This document shows positions 1 to 11,675 of a DNA stretch of 64,000 nt, piece after piece (position 1 is the first letter of the stretch; the number at the start of each line of letters is the position of its first letter). The stretch spans positions 32,755 through 96,754 of the forward strand of contig JAKOQB010000229.1 of the NCBI GenBank assembly GCA_029778535.1. The letters run 5' to 3'. The translations under genes were made by a program, and so were the position numbers. The notes under the pieces are model-generated. The model was given only the letters and a program-made list of their open reading frames with translations. It was not told where the DNA came from and ran no database searches. This DNA is from Pseudomonadota bacterium. Its GTDB lineage: Bacteria; Pseudomonadota; Gammaproteobacteria; Burkholderiales; Burkholderiaceae_F.

Positions 1-232
1 GCCGCCCCGCCTCCGGCTTGCTGCCGGCACCCAGCCCCGTCGTGCCGAGCTGGATGATGTTCCTGGCCGATGAGCGTGCCAGCGCCTGGTGATCGGTGTT
101 GGCACAGATGAACTCAACGCCCTGCACGCCGCGCCGGATCATGTGCTCGATGGCGTTGCCGCCGGCGCCGCCGACGCCGACCACCTTGATCACCGTACCG
201 CGAGTTTCCGTTTCCAGAATTTCAAAAGCCAT
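1..232 (-). CDS. ftsZ: Cell division protein FtsZ, N-terminal fragment (3' end outside window)
   Basis: Tubulin-like GTPase that polymerises into the Z-ring at midcell. Only the first 77 or so residues are present. They start [20 protein letters not shown] and include the glycine-rich nucleotide-binding loop [11 protein letters not shown] and the segment VEFICANTD, both typical of FtsZ. Two ATGs lie in tandem at 235 and 232. The upstream GGAGG is only 2 bases from the first but 5 from the second, so 232 is preferred. It is the last dcw gene, 101 bases downstream of ftsA. That spacer (233-333) shows no clear terminator. Identity is secure; the gene runs off the left edge. Confidence 0.95.
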   Translation of the reverse strand, partial: MAFEILETETRGTVIKVVGVGGAGGNAIEHMIRRGVQGVEFICANTDHQALARSSARNIIQLGTTGLGAGSKPEAGR

Positions 233-333
233 CATGCCCTCCAGGTTTGCTCAATGCACCGATACCGAAACGCGCAATGTCAATGACGACGCGGGTTGTT
301 CTTCGTTGTCGTCTTTGACACTGCACGCTTCCC

Positions 334-1566
334 CTAAAAGTTCCCCACGATCCATTCCTTCATCCGCTTCAGCGTCTGCTTGAACGAGCCGGTCTGCGCG
401 GCGACCTTGCGACCGCGCACGCGCTGCAGATGCGCTTCGGTCAGCAGCCCCATCACGGTGGCAAAGCGCGGATTGCGGATCACGTCGGCGAGCGCGCCGT
501 CGTACGTCGGCCAGCCGATCCGCGCCGGCTTCAGGAACACGTCTTCCGCCAACTCGCCCACGCCCGGCAACAGACTCGTGCCGCCGGTGAGCACCACGCC
601 CGACGACAGCAGCTCCTCGTAACCCGAGTCGCGGATCACGCTCTGCGTCAGCGTGAATAGCTCCTCGACGCGCGGCTCGATCACCGCCGCCAGCGCCTGC
701 CGCGAAAGCAGCCGCGGCGCGCGGTCGCCGATGCCCGGGATCTCGATGCGATCGTTCGGATCGGCCAGCACTTCCTTCGCCACCCCCGAACGCAGCTTGA
801 TTTCCTCAGCGTCCGGAATCGGCGTGCGCAGCGCCATCGCGATGTCGTTGGTGATCTGATCGCCGGCGATCGGAATCACCGCGGTATGGCGGATCGCGCC
901 GCCGGTGAAGATCGCGATGTCGCTGGTGCCGCCGCCGATGTCGACCAGCGCCACGCCGAGTTCCTTCTCGTCGGGTGTCAGCACGGACAGCGACGAGGCG
1001 AGCGGCTGCAGGATCAGGTCCTGCACCTCGAGCCCGCAGCGGCGCACGCACTTGATGATGTTCTGCGCCGCGCTGACGGCGCCGGTGACGATGTGCACCT
1101 TGACCTCGAGCCGCACGCCGCTCATGCCGATCGGCTCGCGGATGTCCTCCTGCCCGTCAACGATGAACTCCTGCGTCAGCACGTGCAGCACCTGCTGGTC
1201 GGTCGGGATGTTGACCGCGCGCGCGGTCTCGATCACGCGCGCCACGTCGCTGGCGGTGACTTCGCGGTCCTTGATCGCGACCATGCCGCTGGAGTTGAAG
1301 CTCTTGATGTGGCTGCCCGCGATGCCGGTGAACACGTTGGTGATGCGGCACGCTGCCATCAGCTCGGCCTCCTCGAGCGCGCGCCGGATCGACTGCACGG
1401 TGGCTTCGATGTTGACCACCACGCCCTTGCGCAGCCCTTCGGACGCCGCCTGTCCGAGTCCGATCACCTGGAACCGGCCGTCGGGCAGCACCTCGGCCAC
1501 CGCGACCACCACCTTCGAGGTGCCGATATCGAGTCCGACGATCAGGTCCTTTGCTTCGTTCTTCAT
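334..1566 (-). CDS. ftsA: Cell division protein FtsA
   Basis: Actin-like ATPase of 410 residues that tethers FtsZ to the membrane and recruits later divisome proteins. The phosphate-1 motif GLDIGTSK is near residue 11, the phosphate-2 motif LVDIGGGTSDIAIF in the middle and the adenosine motif VLTGGTSLLPG near residue 335. The C-terminus FKQTLKRMKEWIVGNF is the amphipathic membrane-targeting helix. The ATG overlaps the ftsQ stop as ATGA, indicating translational coupling. Length is normal for the family. Confidence 0.97.
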   Translation of the reverse strand: MKNEAKDLIVGLDIGTSKVVVAVAEVLPDGRFQVIGLGQAASEGLRKGVVVNIEATVQSIRRALEEAELMAACRITNVFTGIAGSHIKSFNSSGMVAIKDREVTASDVARVIETARAVNIPTDQQVLHVLTQEFIVDGQEDIREPIGMSGVRLEVKVHIVTGAVSAAQNIIKCVRRCGLEVQDLILQPLASSLSVLTPDEKELGVALVDIGGGTSDIAIFTGGAIRHTAVIPIAGDQITNDIAMALRTPIPDAEEIKLRSGVAKEVLADPNDRIEIPGIGDRAPRLLSRQALAAVIEPRVEELFTLTQSVIRDSGYEELLSSGVVLTGGTSLLPGVGELAEDVFLKPARIGWPTYDGALADVIRNPRFATVMGLLTEAHLQRVRGRKVAAQTGSFKQTLKRMKEWIVGNF

Positions 1567-2318
1567 GGTTTCCCGTGTGATGCGGGCAGGGCGACCGCAA
1601 ATCCGTTCGCGTAACGCAGGTCGATGCGCGGCGGCGGCGACTGCACCCGCGCGAGCACCAGCGGGTAGCTCGCCACGAATGCGGCCAGCCGCTGCACGAT
1701 GCGCCCGGCCGGATCGTCGCGGCCCAGTTCGAAGGTCTGCCCGCTGTCGGTCCGCAGCCGCCACGAGGCCCGTTCCGACACGTCGATCGACTCGATCGCC
1801 AGCTGCAGCGGCGCAAGCTGTGCCGTGAACTCTCGAAAACGCCGCGCGGCCTCGGGCGCGAAACGCTCCGGCCCGTCGAATTCCGGCAGCGGGCCGTCGC
1901 TCTCCGCTTCGGCCGGATTGGCGACGAACAGCACGCCTGCGTCGGACAGCAACCGACCGTCACCCCAAGTGCCGAGCGCACGATGCTCGGTGAACGTGAC
2001 GATCAGCCGGTTCGGCCAGCCGCGCCGCACCGACACGCCCGCGACCCACGGCACGGTCTCGAACACGCGCCGCGCGTCGTCCAGTCGCAGCGTGAAGTAG
2101 CCGCCGCGCAGTTGAGCGCGGCCGTCGCCGCGCAGCGCGGCGCGCACCGCGGCCACCGACACGTGCTGGAGCGCGCCGTCCGCGCCGCGCAGCTCGATGC
2201 GGCGGATTTCGAACAGCGGCCGCTGCGCGATCCACAGTGCGGCCGCGCCCAGCACGACGACGCAGGTCGCCGCCAGCAGCGCGCGCGTGGCCCACTGCAT
2301 CGCGCGCACGCGATTCAC
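1563..2318 (-). CDS. ftsQ: Cell division protein FtsQ
   Basis: Single-pass (bitopic) divisome protein of 251 residues linking early cytoplasmic and late periplasmic division proteins (FtsB/FtsL). A short cytoplasmic N-terminus is followed by one transmembrane helix (about residues 11-30, LLAATCVVVLGAAALWIA), then the POTRA segment beginning LFEIRRIELRGA. The GTG at 2318 overlaps the ddl stop (GTGA) and has the strong ribosome site GGAGGTG seven bases upstream, so it is preferred to the ATG at 2300. Position between ddl and ftsA is canonical. Confidence 0.92.
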   Translation of the reverse strand: MNRVRAMQWATRALLAATCVVVLGAAALWIAQRPLFEIRRIELRGADGALQHVSVAAVRAALRGDGRAQLRGGYFTLRLDDARRVFETVPWVAGVSVRRGWPNRLIVTFTEHRALGTWGDGRLLSDAGVLFVANPAEAESDGPLPEFDGPERFAPEAARRFREFTAQLAPLQLAIESIDVSERASWRLRTDSGQTFELGRDDPAGRIVQRLAAFVASYPLVLARVQSPPPRIDLRYANGFAVALPASHGKP

Positions 2319-3276
2319 GCGGGCACCTCCAGCCGCGCCGAGGACAGGATCTCCAGCACGAGGTCTTCGTACGACACGCCGATCGCCTTGGCCGCCATCG
2401 GTACCAGCGAGTGGCCGGTCATGCCGGGCGACGTGTTCAGCTCCAGCAGGTACGGCCGGTCGCCACGCGCGTCCTGGTGCAGCATCAGGTCGACGCGGCC
2501 CCAGCCGCGCGCACCGAGTGCGTTGTACGCGCGCACGCACAGGTCCTGCAGCTCTTCGGCCAGCAGATCGTCGAGCGGCGCCGGGCAGAGGTATTGCGTT
2601 TCGTCGCTGAAGTACTTCGCTTCGTAGTCGTAGTTCTCCGCCGGCGCTCGGATCTCGATCAGCGGCAGCGCGCGCGCGGTCGCGCCTTCGCCGAGGATCG
2701 CGCAGGTCAGCTCGCGCCCGCGGATCAGCTCCTCGACGATCACGCAGTCGTCGTACCTGACCGCGGCCTCGAAGGCGAGCGCAAGCTCGTTGCGGTCGTG
2801 GCCGATCACCTTGGTGATACCGATGGTCGAACCCTCGCGCGCGGGTTTCACGATCAACTGATCGCCCAGTTCGGCGACGAGCTGCATCCAGTCGGTGTGC
2901 GCGTGCGCGACGCGCCAAGCGGGTGTGGGCAACTCCTCCGCCAGCCAGATCTTCTTCGTCGTCAGCTTGTCGATCGCGATCGCCGAGGCCTGCACGCCGC
3001 TGCCGGTGTACGGAATGCGCAGCGTCTCCAGCACGCCCTGGATCGTTCCGTCCTCACCGAAGCGGCCGTGCAGCGCGATGAACACGCGGTCGAACCGCGC
3101 CGCTTCCAGCTCCGCGATCGACTGCGCGCCGGGATCGAACGCGTGCGCATCGACGCCACGGCCTTTCAGCGCGTTAAGCACGCCGGTACCCGACATGATC
3201 GACACCTCGCGCTCGGACGAGCGCCCGCCGAACAGCACGCCGACGCGGCCGAAGCTTTTCGGATCGATCGTCATCG

Positions 3277-3280
<4 letters not shown>
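2315..3280 (-). CDS. ddl: D-alanine--D-alanine ligase
   Basis: ATP-grasp ligase of 321 residues that joins two D-alanines for the peptidoglycan stem peptide, in the cytoplasm. Visible signatures are [13 protein letters not shown] at the N-terminus, [15 protein letters not shown], the ATP-binding [12 protein letters not shown], and the C-terminal metal/ATP site [17 protein letters not shown]. The ATG overlaps the murC stop as ATGA, with GGAGG six bases upstream. This is the dcw-linked, DdlB-type copy, as in E. coli. Confidence 0.96.
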
Positions 3281-4668
<1,388 letters not shown>

Positions 4669-4680
4669 CGTGGCCCCACC

Positions 4681-5230
4681 GACGCTCGGGCCGCGAGGCC
4701 GTTACTTTCTTTGCTTCGCCAAAGAAAGTAACCAAAGAAAGGCGACCGCACGCCGCCGGCCCTGCGGGCTGCCCTCGCACCGCATTGCGGAGGCGGGCCG
4801 GCCTGCAAACTCGCTTCGCTCAGACAGCAGGCCGGCACAACTCTGCCGCCGCAACGCGGCACTCGGCGGCGTCGAAGCGGACAAAAGTCAACCGGCACCC
4901 CTCTCGCCGGCGCTCTCCCGCAGGGGGAGCGGGAATCGTTCATCCCTCTCCCTGCGGGCGAGGGACCGAGGGTGAGGGCGGTCGTTGACGTTGTGCCTTC
5001 GAAGCCGCTGAGCAGCGCAGGGGCGGACGGGGCTGTTGGGGCCTGCTGTCTGAGCGAAGCGAGTTCGCAGGCCCCGCCGTCCGACCCGAGCAGCGCAAGG
5101 AAGCCCGCAGGGCCGGCTTCGCAGGCTCGCCTTCTCTTGATTACTTCTCTTGGCGAGACAAGAGAAGTAACCGCCCGCGCGGCGGAGAGCGCAAGGCCTC
5201 GCGCAGCGGAAAGCGCAAAGTATCGAGAGG
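4681..5230. repeat. Composite intergenic repeat block between murG and murC
   Basis: This stretch has no credible gene; open frames across it are repeat translations. It holds two copies of a roughly 130-bp unit in opposite orientation (about 4693-4832 and 5041-5172). Each unit has a hairpin at its outer end (4701-4732, 13-bp stem; 5141-5170, 12-bp stem). Each also has a shared inner segment: 4801-4832 is closely the inverse complement of 5041-5072. Between them lie CCCTCTCCC/GGGAGAGGG-like inverted repeats around 4900-4980. Units of about 23 bp resembling CGCGCGGCGGAGAGCGCAAG follow at 5175-5220. The 4681-4733 segment recurs almost unchanged at 27189-27241. It looks like a mobile REP-type element that entered the operon. 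Confidence 0.75.
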
Positions 5231-5239
5231 TGAGATGTC

Positions 5240-6325
5240 TCATCTCCCCGCCTCCGCCGCAATATGCTCGATCGCATCGGCGACGATCCGTGTCGCATCG
5301 GGCCGTCCCAGCGCGCGCGCCTTGCGCGCCATTGCGACCAATTGCTCGCGCGTCAGCCCGCGCAGCAGTTGCGCCAGCCGATCGACCGTCAGTTCCCGTT
5401 GTGGGACATGGATCGCCGCGCCGTGGCCGGCGAGGAACTCGGCATTGGTGCGCTGGTGCGCGGTGGTAGACACGACGAACGGCACCAGGATCGACGCCAC
5501 CCCGGCGACGCACAGCTCGGTCACGGTGATCGCGCCGGCGCGGCACAGCACGACATCGGCGGCCGCGTAGCGCGCGGCGATGTCGTCGATGAACGGAATC
5601 ACTTCGGCCGCGAGGTTCTGCGCCGCATAGGCCGCGCGCGTGGCGTCGACGTGCTGCGCGCCACACTGATGCACGACGCGCGGCCGCGCGTCGACGCCGA
5701 GCTGCGCGAGTGCGGCGGGCAGCGACTGGTTCAGCACCTGCGCGCCGAGGCTGCCGCCGACGACGAGCAGGTTCAGCGGCCCTAGCCGTTGCCCATAGCG
5801 TTCATCGGGTGGGGCCAAGTGCGCGATCTCGTCGCGCACCGGATTGCCGGTCACGAGACCCTTGTCGCCAGCCATCCGCGCGGCCTCGCCGTCGAAGCCG
5901 CAGAACACCGCCGACGCGAGCGAGCGCAGCATCCTGGTCGACAGCAGCGGCGCGGCGTCGGCATTCAGCAGGGCCAGCGGTGCGCCGTGCAAGGTCGCCG
6001 CCAGTCCCGCCGGCACCGCGACGTAGCCGCCGGTGGAAAACACCAGCGACGGCTTGCGCGCGCGCAGCGCCGCGCGGCTCTGCCAGATCGCGCGCAGCAG
6101 ATGAAGGCCGCCGAGCAGCAACGTCGTCAAGCCCTTGCCGCGCAGGCCGGTGAAATCGAGGGCGTCGAACTCTATGCCGCGCGGCTCGATCAGCCTGCGC
6201 TCCATACCCGCCTTCGTGCCGATCCACGACACGGTCCAGCCGCGCGCGCGCAGTTCGCCGGCGACCGCGAGCCCCGGGGTCACGTGCCCGCCCGTGCCCG
6301 CAGCGACGACGACGAGATGCCTCAT
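5240..6325 (-). CDS. murG: UDP-GlcNAc--lipid I N-acetylglucosaminyltransferase
   Basis: Peripheral membrane GT28 glycosyltransferase of 361 residues that converts lipid I to lipid II at the inner face of the cytoplasmic membrane. The N-terminal loop VVAAGTGGHVTPGLAVAGEL is the MurG G-loop; VFSTGGYVAVPAGLAA, the second G-loop VVGGSLGAQVLNQ and the UDP-GlcNAc site CRAGAITVTEL follow in order. The ATG overlaps the ftsW stop as ATGA. Downstream is the repeat block that separates it from murC. Confidence 0.96.
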   Translation of the reverse strand: MRHLVVVAAGTGGHVTPGLAVAGELRARGWTVSWIGTKAGMERRLIEPRGIEFDALDFTGLRGKGLTTLLLGGLHLLRAIWQSRAALRARKPSLVFSTGGYVAVPAGLAATLHGAPLALLNADAAPLLSTRMLRSLASAVFCGFDGEAARMAGDKGLVTGNPVRDEIAHLAPPDERYGQRLGPLNLLVVGGSLGAQVLNQSLPAALAQLGVDARPRVVHQCGAQHVDATRAAYAAQNLAAEVIPFIDDIAARYAAADVVLCRAGAITVTELCVAGVASILVPFVVSTTAHQRTNAEFLAGHGAAIHVPQRELTVDRLAQLLRGLTREQLVAMARKARALGRPDATRIVADAIEHIAAEAGR

Positions 6326-7587
6326 ACACGGCCTCCGCGCATGAGAACCCTGTTCTCGAAGTCCACCCGCAACAGCAGGCCGAGCGCGGTGATCGTCGAC
6401 AACAACGCGGAGCCGCCGTAGCTCACCAGCGGCAGCGTCAGTCCCTTGGTGGGCAGCAACCCCGTGGCCACGCCCATGTTGACGAACGACTGCACGCCGA
6501 TCCATACCCCCACGCCCTGTGCGACCAGGCCGGCGAAGGTGCGCTCGAGCGCGACCGCCTGGCGGCCGATCTCGAATGCGCGCTTGGTCAGCCAGTAGAA
6601 CAGCACCATGACCGTCAGCACGCCGGCCAGCCCGAGTTCCTCCCCGATCACCGCGAAGATGAAGTCGGTGTGCGCTTCGGGCAGGTAACTGAGCTTGGTC
6701 ACGCTGCCGCCGAGCCCGACGCCGAACAGTTCCCCGCGGCCGAACGAGATCAGCGACGTGCAGAGCTGATAGCCCTTCGACAGTGCCTGCTCGGGCGCGC
6801 ACGGATCGATGTAGGCGAAGATCCGTTCGCGCCGCCACGGGCTCAGCCAGATCACGAGCACGAACGCGCTCGCGAGCGTGGCGGCGATGCCGGCGAACAG
6901 CCGCCCGTTCACGCCGCCCAGGAACAGGATTCCCATGCTGATCGTCACCAGCACGCCGTAGGCGCCGAGGTCCGGCTGCCACAGCAACAGCGTGGCCAAC
7001 AGCACCATCACCGCGGCCATCGGCAGAAACCCCTTGCCGAAGTGATGCATGAAGTCCTGCTTGCGCACCGTGAAGTCGGCGGCATACAGAACGCACGCGA
7101 TCTTCATCACCTCCGACGGCTGCAGGTTCAGCACGCCGAGCGGGATCCAGCGCCGTGCGCCGTTGACGCCCTTGCCCACGCCGGGCACGAGCACGATCGT
7201 GAGCAGCGCCAGCCCGACGAGGAACATCCACGGCGCCAGCCGCTGCCAGGTCGTCATCGGGATCGAAAGGGCCGCGGCGCCGGCGACGAAGGCCATGCCG
7301 AGCGCAAGCAGGTGGCGCGCCAGGAAGTGCGTCGACGTCACCGTGTACTTGGACGAGTCCGCGAGCGAGATCGACGCGGAATACACCATCACGACGCCGA
7401 TCAGGATCAGCGCGGCGGCGACCAGCGCCAGCGGCGCATCGAAGCGCTCGAACGCGCTGCGTGGCGCGCGTGCACCGACCGGCACCGCCCCCAGTCCGGC
7501 GAAGGCGAACACCGAGTTCGACGACGCTTCCGCGTCGCGCCGCCGGCGCGATTTGCCGCGCAGCCGCTGCCACAGGTTGCCTAGCAT
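6322..7587 (-). CDS. ftsW: Lipid II polymerase / division protein FtsW
   Basis: SEDS-family polytopic membrane glycosyltransferase of 421 residues that works with FtsI in septal peptidoglycan synthesis. After a basic cytoplasmic N-terminus there are about ten hydrophobic segments. SEDS signatures include [36 protein letters not shown] and [13 protein letters not shown]. The chosen ATG overlaps the murD stop by seven bases (ATGCTAG). The frame stays open upstream of it, but that part reads through murD antiparallel to known coding and is not used. Confidence 0.95.
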   Translation of the reverse strand: MLGNLWQRLRGKSRRRRDAEASSNSVFAFAGLGAVPVGARAPRSAFERFDAPLALVAAALILIGVVMVYSASISLADSSKYTVTSTHFLARHLLALGMAFVAGAAALSIPMTTWQRLAPWMFLVGLALLTIVLVPGVGKGVNGARRWIPLGVLNLQPSEVMKIACVLYAADFTVRKQDFMHHFGKGFLPMAAVMVLLATLLLWQPDLGAYGVLVTISMGILFLGGVNGRLFAGIAATLASAFVLVIWLSPWRRERIFAYIDPCAPEQALSKGYQLCTSLISFGRGELFGVGLGGSVTKLSYLPEAHTDFIFAVIGEELGLAGVLTVMVLFYWLTKRAFEIGRQAVALERTFAGLVAQGVGVWIGVQSFVNMGVATGLLPTKGLTLPLVSYGGSALLSTITALGLLLRVDFENRVLMRGGRV

Positions 7588-9059
7588 GGCTGCCCCGCTT
7601 CCATGCCGAGTGCGCGCACCGCGTCGCTGAACACCTCGCTGCGATGCGCATAGTTGCGGAACATGTCGAGGCTCGCGCACGCCGGCGACAGCAGCACCGC
7701 ATCGCCGCTCCTGGCGTGGCGGGCGCACACGCGCACCGCGTCGGCCAGCGTTGCGCAGCGCTCGACCGGATACCTCGCGTCGAGCGCGGCCGCGATGCGC
7801 TCGGCGTCACGGCCGATCAGCGCGACCGCGCGCGCATGGCGCGCCAGCGGCGCGGCGAGCGGCGCGAAGTCCTGCCCCTTGCCGTCGCCGCCGAGAATGA
7901 TCGCGAGCGGCTTGCCTTCGGCACCGAGTCCTTCGATCGCCGCGACCGTCGCGCCGACGTTCGTCCCCTTCGAGTCGTCGTAGTACTCCACTCCGTGGAT
8001 GGTCGCGATCAGCTCGACGCGATGCGGTTCGCCGCGGTACTCGCGCAGCGCGTGCAGCATCGGCGCCAGTGGACAGCCGATCGCCCGCGCCAGCGCCAGC
8101 GCCGCGAGCGCATTGAGCGCGTTGTGGCGGCCGCGCAGTCTGAGCGCTTCCGTCGGCATCAGCCGGTGCACGTAAAGCGTCGCGTCCGCTTGCACGTCGG
8201 CTGCATCGGCCGCTGCTTTGCGGCGCCGTTGTCCCGCCGTCTGCTCCGCATGCGCGAGCCAGGTCAGCGCGCCATCGCGCAGCAAGCCGTACTCGTCCGC
8301 GTGCACCGGCGCGCCGGCGCCGAACGTGACGACATGCGTGCCCTTGCGCGCCAGCGCCAGCACGACCGGGTCGTCGCGGTTGAGCACCTGCACGGTGTCC
8401 TTACCGAAGATGCGCGCCTTCGCCTTCGCGTACGCGTCCATCGAGCCGTGCCAGTCGAGGTGATCCTGAGTGACGTTGAGCACCGCCGCGGCAGCGCACG
8501 CGAGCGACGACGTGGTCGCGAGCTGGAAGCTCGAAAGCTCCAGCACCCACACGGCCGGCAGGTCGTCGGCGTCGAGCCGCTCGCGCAGCGTGTCGAGCGC
8601 GGTCGGCGAGATGTTGCCGGCCACCGCGACGCGCCGGCCCGCGCGCTCGATCAGCAGCCCGGTCAGGCGCGCGGTGGTCGTCTTGCCGTTGGTGCCGGTG
8701 ATTCCGATCACCTGCGGCGCGTAGCCGCGTTCGGCGCGCAGCCGCGCCAGCGCGCGCGCGAAAAGTTCGATCTCGCCGACGACCTCGATGCCGCGCGCCC
8801 TGGCATGTTTCAGCAGCGACGCCGCGGGCGACGTCGTCGGCGAAAGCCCCGGGCTGAGCGCGATCGAGTCGATGCCGTCGAGCAGCGCGCCGGCGAAGCC
8901 ACCACCGACGAACTCGGCCACGGGCACCTGCGCGCGCAGCGCATCGAGCATCGGCGGCGCCGCGCGCGTGTCGGCCACGCGCAGCCGCGCGCCGTCGCGC
9001 GCCAGCCAGCGCGCCATCGCCAGACCGCTTTCGCCCAGACCGAGGATGAGGCTGAACAT
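7581..9059 (-). CDS. murD: UDP-MurNAc-L-alanine--D-glutamate ligase
   Basis: Cytoplasmic Mur ligase of 492 residues adding D-glutamate to the stem peptide. It shows the N-terminal nucleotide fold [19 protein letters not shown], the P-loop [18 protein letters not shown], the [20 protein letters not shown] motif and the C-terminal [21 protein letters not shown]. The frame extends four codons up to a GTG at 9071, but that lies in a repeat without a ribosome site, so ATG 9059 is used. A segment around residues 265-290 ([20 protein letters not shown]) looks like a loop insertion. Confidence 0.94.
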   Translation of the reverse strand: MFSLILGLGESGLAMARWLARDGARLRVADTRAAPPMLDALRAQVPVAEFVGGGFAGALLDGIDSIALSPGLSPTTSPAASLLKHARARGIEVVGEIELFARALARLRAERGYAPQVIGITGTNGKTTTARLTGLLIERAGRRVAVAGNISPTALDTLRERLDADDLPAVWVLELSSFQLATTSSLACAAAAVLNVTQDHLDWHGSMDAYAKAKARIFGKDTVQVLNRDDPVVLALARKGTHVVTFGAGAPVHADEYGLLRDGALTWLAHAEQTAGQRRRKAAADAADVQADATLYVHRLMPTEALRLRGRHNALNALAALALARAIGCPLAPMLHALREYRGEPHRVELIATIHGVEYYDDSKGTNVGATVAAIEGLGAEGKPLAIILGGDGKGQDFAPLAAPLARHARAVALIGRDAERIAAALDARYPVERCATLADAVRVCARHARSGDAVLLSPACASLDMFRNYAHRSEVFSDAVRALGMEAGQPC

Positions 9060-9065
9060 CGCTTC

Positions 9066-9135
9066 AACCACAGAGACGCAGAGGCACGGAGGAGTACCTC
9101 TGTGAACTTCTCTGTGCCTCTGTGCCTCTGTGGTT
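9066..9135. repeat. CACAGAGG-type inverted repeat between murD and mraY
   Basis: The arms 9066-9087 and 9114-9135 are near-perfect inverted complements built from an eight-base unit related to CAGAGGCA. They enclose a 26-base loop that itself contains CCTCTGTG. The element fills nearly the whole murD-mraY gap and can form a long hairpin in the transcript. Similar CACAGAGG palindromes are scattered in many proteobacterial genomes, so it is probably a dispersed repeat rather than a dedicated regulator. Confidence 0.7.
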
Positions 9136-9138
9136 CAT

Positions 9139-10293
9139 CTAGCGGATCTTCAATGTGGAAAGACCAACCAGCACCAGCATGATGGTGATGATCCAGAAGC
9201 GCACCACGACCTGGTTCTCTTTCCAGCCGCTCAGTTCGAAGTGGTGATGCAGCGGCGCCATGCGGAAGATGCGGCGCCCCTTGGTCCACTTGAAGTAGCC
9301 GACCTGCAGCATCACCGACACGGTCTCGGCGACGAACACCCCGCCCATGATGAAGAGCACGATCTCCTGCCGCGTGATCACCGCGATCGTGCCCAGCGCC
9401 GCCCCGAGCGCAAGCGCGCCCACGTCGCCCATGAAGACCTGCGCCGGATACGCGTTGAACCACAGGAACGCCAGCCCCGCGCCGGCGATCGCCGCGCAGA
9501 TGATCACCAGTTCGCCCGCGCCGGGGATGTAGGGAAAAAGCAGGTAGCGCGAAAAGTCAGCGCGCCCGACCACGTACGCGAACACGCCAAGCGCGGCGCC
9601 GACCATCGACGCCGGCAGGATCGCCAGCCCATCGAGACCGTCGGTCAGGTTCACCGCGTTGCTGGTGCCGACGATCACCAGGTACGACAGCAACACGAAC
9701 CCGAATACGCCCATCGGATACGCGTAGTTCTTGAAGAACGGCACGATCAGGTCCGAGCGCGGCGGCAGGTCGATGTCGAAGCCGTGGGCGAGCCACTGCC
9801 ACATCAGCCCCCAGATCTTGTCGGTCGACGGCGCCGCGATCGCGAACGCGAGGTAGAACGCGGCGGTCAGCCCCACGAGCGACTGCCAGAAGTACTTCTC
9901 CTTCGCGCTCATGCCTTTCGGATTGCGATGCACGACCTTGCGGTAATCGTCGACCCAGCCGATCCAGCCGAATCCGAGCGTGACCAGCAGCACGACCCAG
10001 ACGAAGCGGTTGGTCAGATCCGCCCACAGCAGCGTCGTGATGCCGATCGCGATCAGGATCAATGCGCCGCCCATCGTCGGCGTGCCCGACTTGGTCAGGT
10101 GCGACTGCGGTCCTTCGGTGCGCACCGCCTGGCCGATCTTCAGCTCCGTCAGCTTGCGGATCACCTTCGGGCCGGCAACGAGGCCGATCACCAGCGCGGT
10201 GGCGGCCGCGAGCACCGCGCGCAGCGTCAGGTAGTCGAAGATGCGGAACGCGCGGATGTCCTGCGACAGCCATTGGAAGAGTTCGAGCAGCAT
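9139..10293 (-). CDS. mraY: Phospho-N-acetylmuramoyl-pentapeptide transferase
   Basis: Polytopic membrane enzyme of 384 residues that transfers phospho-MurNAc-pentapeptide to undecaprenyl phosphate, making lipid I. Motifs in order: [40 protein letters not shown] (catalytic aspartates), [32 protein letters not shown] and the cytoplasmic histidine loop [20 protein letters not shown]. Start ATG at 10293 gives MLLELFQWL, typical for the family. It lies 17 bases downstream of murF. Confidence 0.97.
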   Translation of the reverse strand: MLLELFQWLSQDIRAFRIFDYLTLRAVLAAATALVIGLVAGPKVIRKLTELKIGQAVRTEGPQSHLTKSGTPTMGGALILIAIGITTLLWADLTNRFVWVVLLVTLGFGWIGWVDDYRKVVHRNPKGMSAKEKYFWQSLVGLTAAFYLAFAIAAPSTDKIWGLMWQWLAHGFDIDLPPRSDLIVPFFKNYAYPMGVFGFVLLSYLVIVGTSNAVNLTDGLDGLAILPASMVGAALGVFAYVVGRADFSRYLLFPYIPGAGELVIICAAIAGAGLAFLWFNAYPAQVFMGDVGALALGAALGTIAVITRQEIVLFIMGGVFVAETVSVMLQVGYFKWTKGRRIFRMAPLHHHFELSGWKENQVVVRFWIITIMLVLVGLSTLKIR

Positions 10294-10310
10294 CGCCTCA
10301 GTGCGCTCCC

Positions 10311-11675
10311 TCAGTGCGCTCCGGCGGAAGCGTTCGTCAGGGCCTGCACCACGCGCTCCATGCGCATGAAGCGCGATCCCTTCACCAGCAATGTCGCGCC
10401 GGCCGTGGCGGCCGCGCGGCACGCGTCGATCAGCGGCTCGATCGCATCGAAGTGGCGCGCTTCCGGTCCGAACGCTGCCGCGGTCTCGCGCGCTGCAGCG
10501 CCGAGGCACAGCAGCCGCTCGATGCCGCGCTCGCGCGCATAGGCGCCGACCTCGCGATGAAACTGCGGCCCCTGCGCGCCGACCTCGCCCATGTCGCCGA
10601 GCACCAGCACACGCGGCGCGCCGCAGCCGGCCAGCACGTCGATCGCCGCGCGCACCGAATCCGGGTTGGCGTTGTAGGTGTCGTCGATCAGCGTGGCCCC
10701 GCTATCGAGCACGCTGCGCACGCCGCGCCCGCGCGCCGGCGTGAACGCGGCCAGCGCGGCGGCGATCGTCGCCGGCGCCACGTCGACCGCCAGCGCGGCC
10801 GCCGTGGCAGCAAGCGCGTTGTGCACGTTGTGTACGCCCGGCACCGGCAGCGCCACGTTGATCTCGCCGGCCGGCGTGGCGAGCACGATGCGGCTGCCGG
10901 TGCCAACCGGTTCGTACTGCGCGGTGATCGCGGCGAATCCGCGCAGCGCGAAATCGAGCACGCGCCGCGTGCCGGCCAGATTGCGCCAGATGACGGTGCA
11001 CCCGTCATCGGCGGGAAAGATCGCCACGCCGTCCGGCGGCAGCGCGGCGATCACCGCGCCGTTCTCGCGCGCAGTCGCTTCCACGCTCGCCATGAATTCC
11101 TGATGCTCGCGCTGCGCGTTGTTGACCAGCGCTATCGTCGGCCGTGCCAGCTCGGCGAGATAGGCGATCTCGCCCGGGTGGTTCATGCCGAGTTCGAGCA
11201 CCGCGACCTTGTGCTGCGCATTCAGTTCGAACAGCATCAGCGGCAGCCCGATGTCGTTGTTCAGGTTACCGCGGGTGGCCAGACGCCTGTTCTCGCCGTA
11301 CGCGCGCGCCAGGATCGCCGCGATCATCTGCGTGACGGTCGTCTTGCCGTTGCTGCCGGTCACCGCGATCAGCGGCACGCTGAAGCGCGCGCGCCATGCG
11401 GCGGCCGCGAGCCCCAGCGCGCGCTTGCTGTCGGCGACGATCACCTGCGCAATTGCGGCGTCGACCGGCCGCTCGACCAGCGCGGCGACCGCGCCGCGTT
11501 CGACGGCCTGCGTGACGTAGTCGTGCGCGTCGAAGCGCTCGCCGCGCAGCGCGACGAACAGGGCCCCGGGTGCCAGCGTGCGCGAGTCGGTCGACACCGA
11601 CGTGAAGCGCGTGCGCGCGTCGCCCTGCAGCGCCGCGCCGCGCAGCGATTGCGCCAGTTCGGCGACCGTCAGCAT
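10311..11675 (-). CDS. murF: UDP-MurNAc-tripeptide--D-alanyl-D-alanine ligase
   Basis: Mur ligase of 454 residues that completes the UDP-MurNAc-pentapeptide with D-Ala-D-Ala supplied by Ddl. The N-terminal substrate domain begins [11 protein letters not shown] and includes [22 protein letters not shown]. The P-loop [21 protein letters not shown] motif is near residue 110, followed by [13 protein letters not shown] and the C-terminal [18 protein letters not shown]. The ATG overlaps the murE stop by seven bases (ATGCTGA). Confidence 0.96.
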   Translation of the reverse strand: MLTVAELAQSLRGAALQGDARTRFTSVSTDSRTLAPGALFVALRGERFDAHDYVTQAVERGAVAALVERPVDAAIAQVIVADSKRALGLAAAAWRARFSVPLIAVTGSNGKTTVTQMIAAILARAYGENRRLATRGNLNNDIGLPLMLFELNAQHKVAVLELGMNHPGEIAYLAELARPTIALVNNAQREHQEFMASVEATARENGAVIAALPPDGVAIFPADDGCTVIWRNLAGTRRVLDFALRGFAAITAQYEPVGTGSRIVLATPAGEINVALPVPGVHNVHNALAATAAALAVDVAPATIAAALAAFTPARGRGVRSVLDSGATLIDDTYNANPDSVRAAIDVLAGCGAPRVLVLGDMGEVGAQGPQFHREVGAYARERGIERLLCLGAAARETAAAFGPEARHFDAIEPLIDACRAAATAGATLLVKGSRFMRMERVVQALTNASAGAH

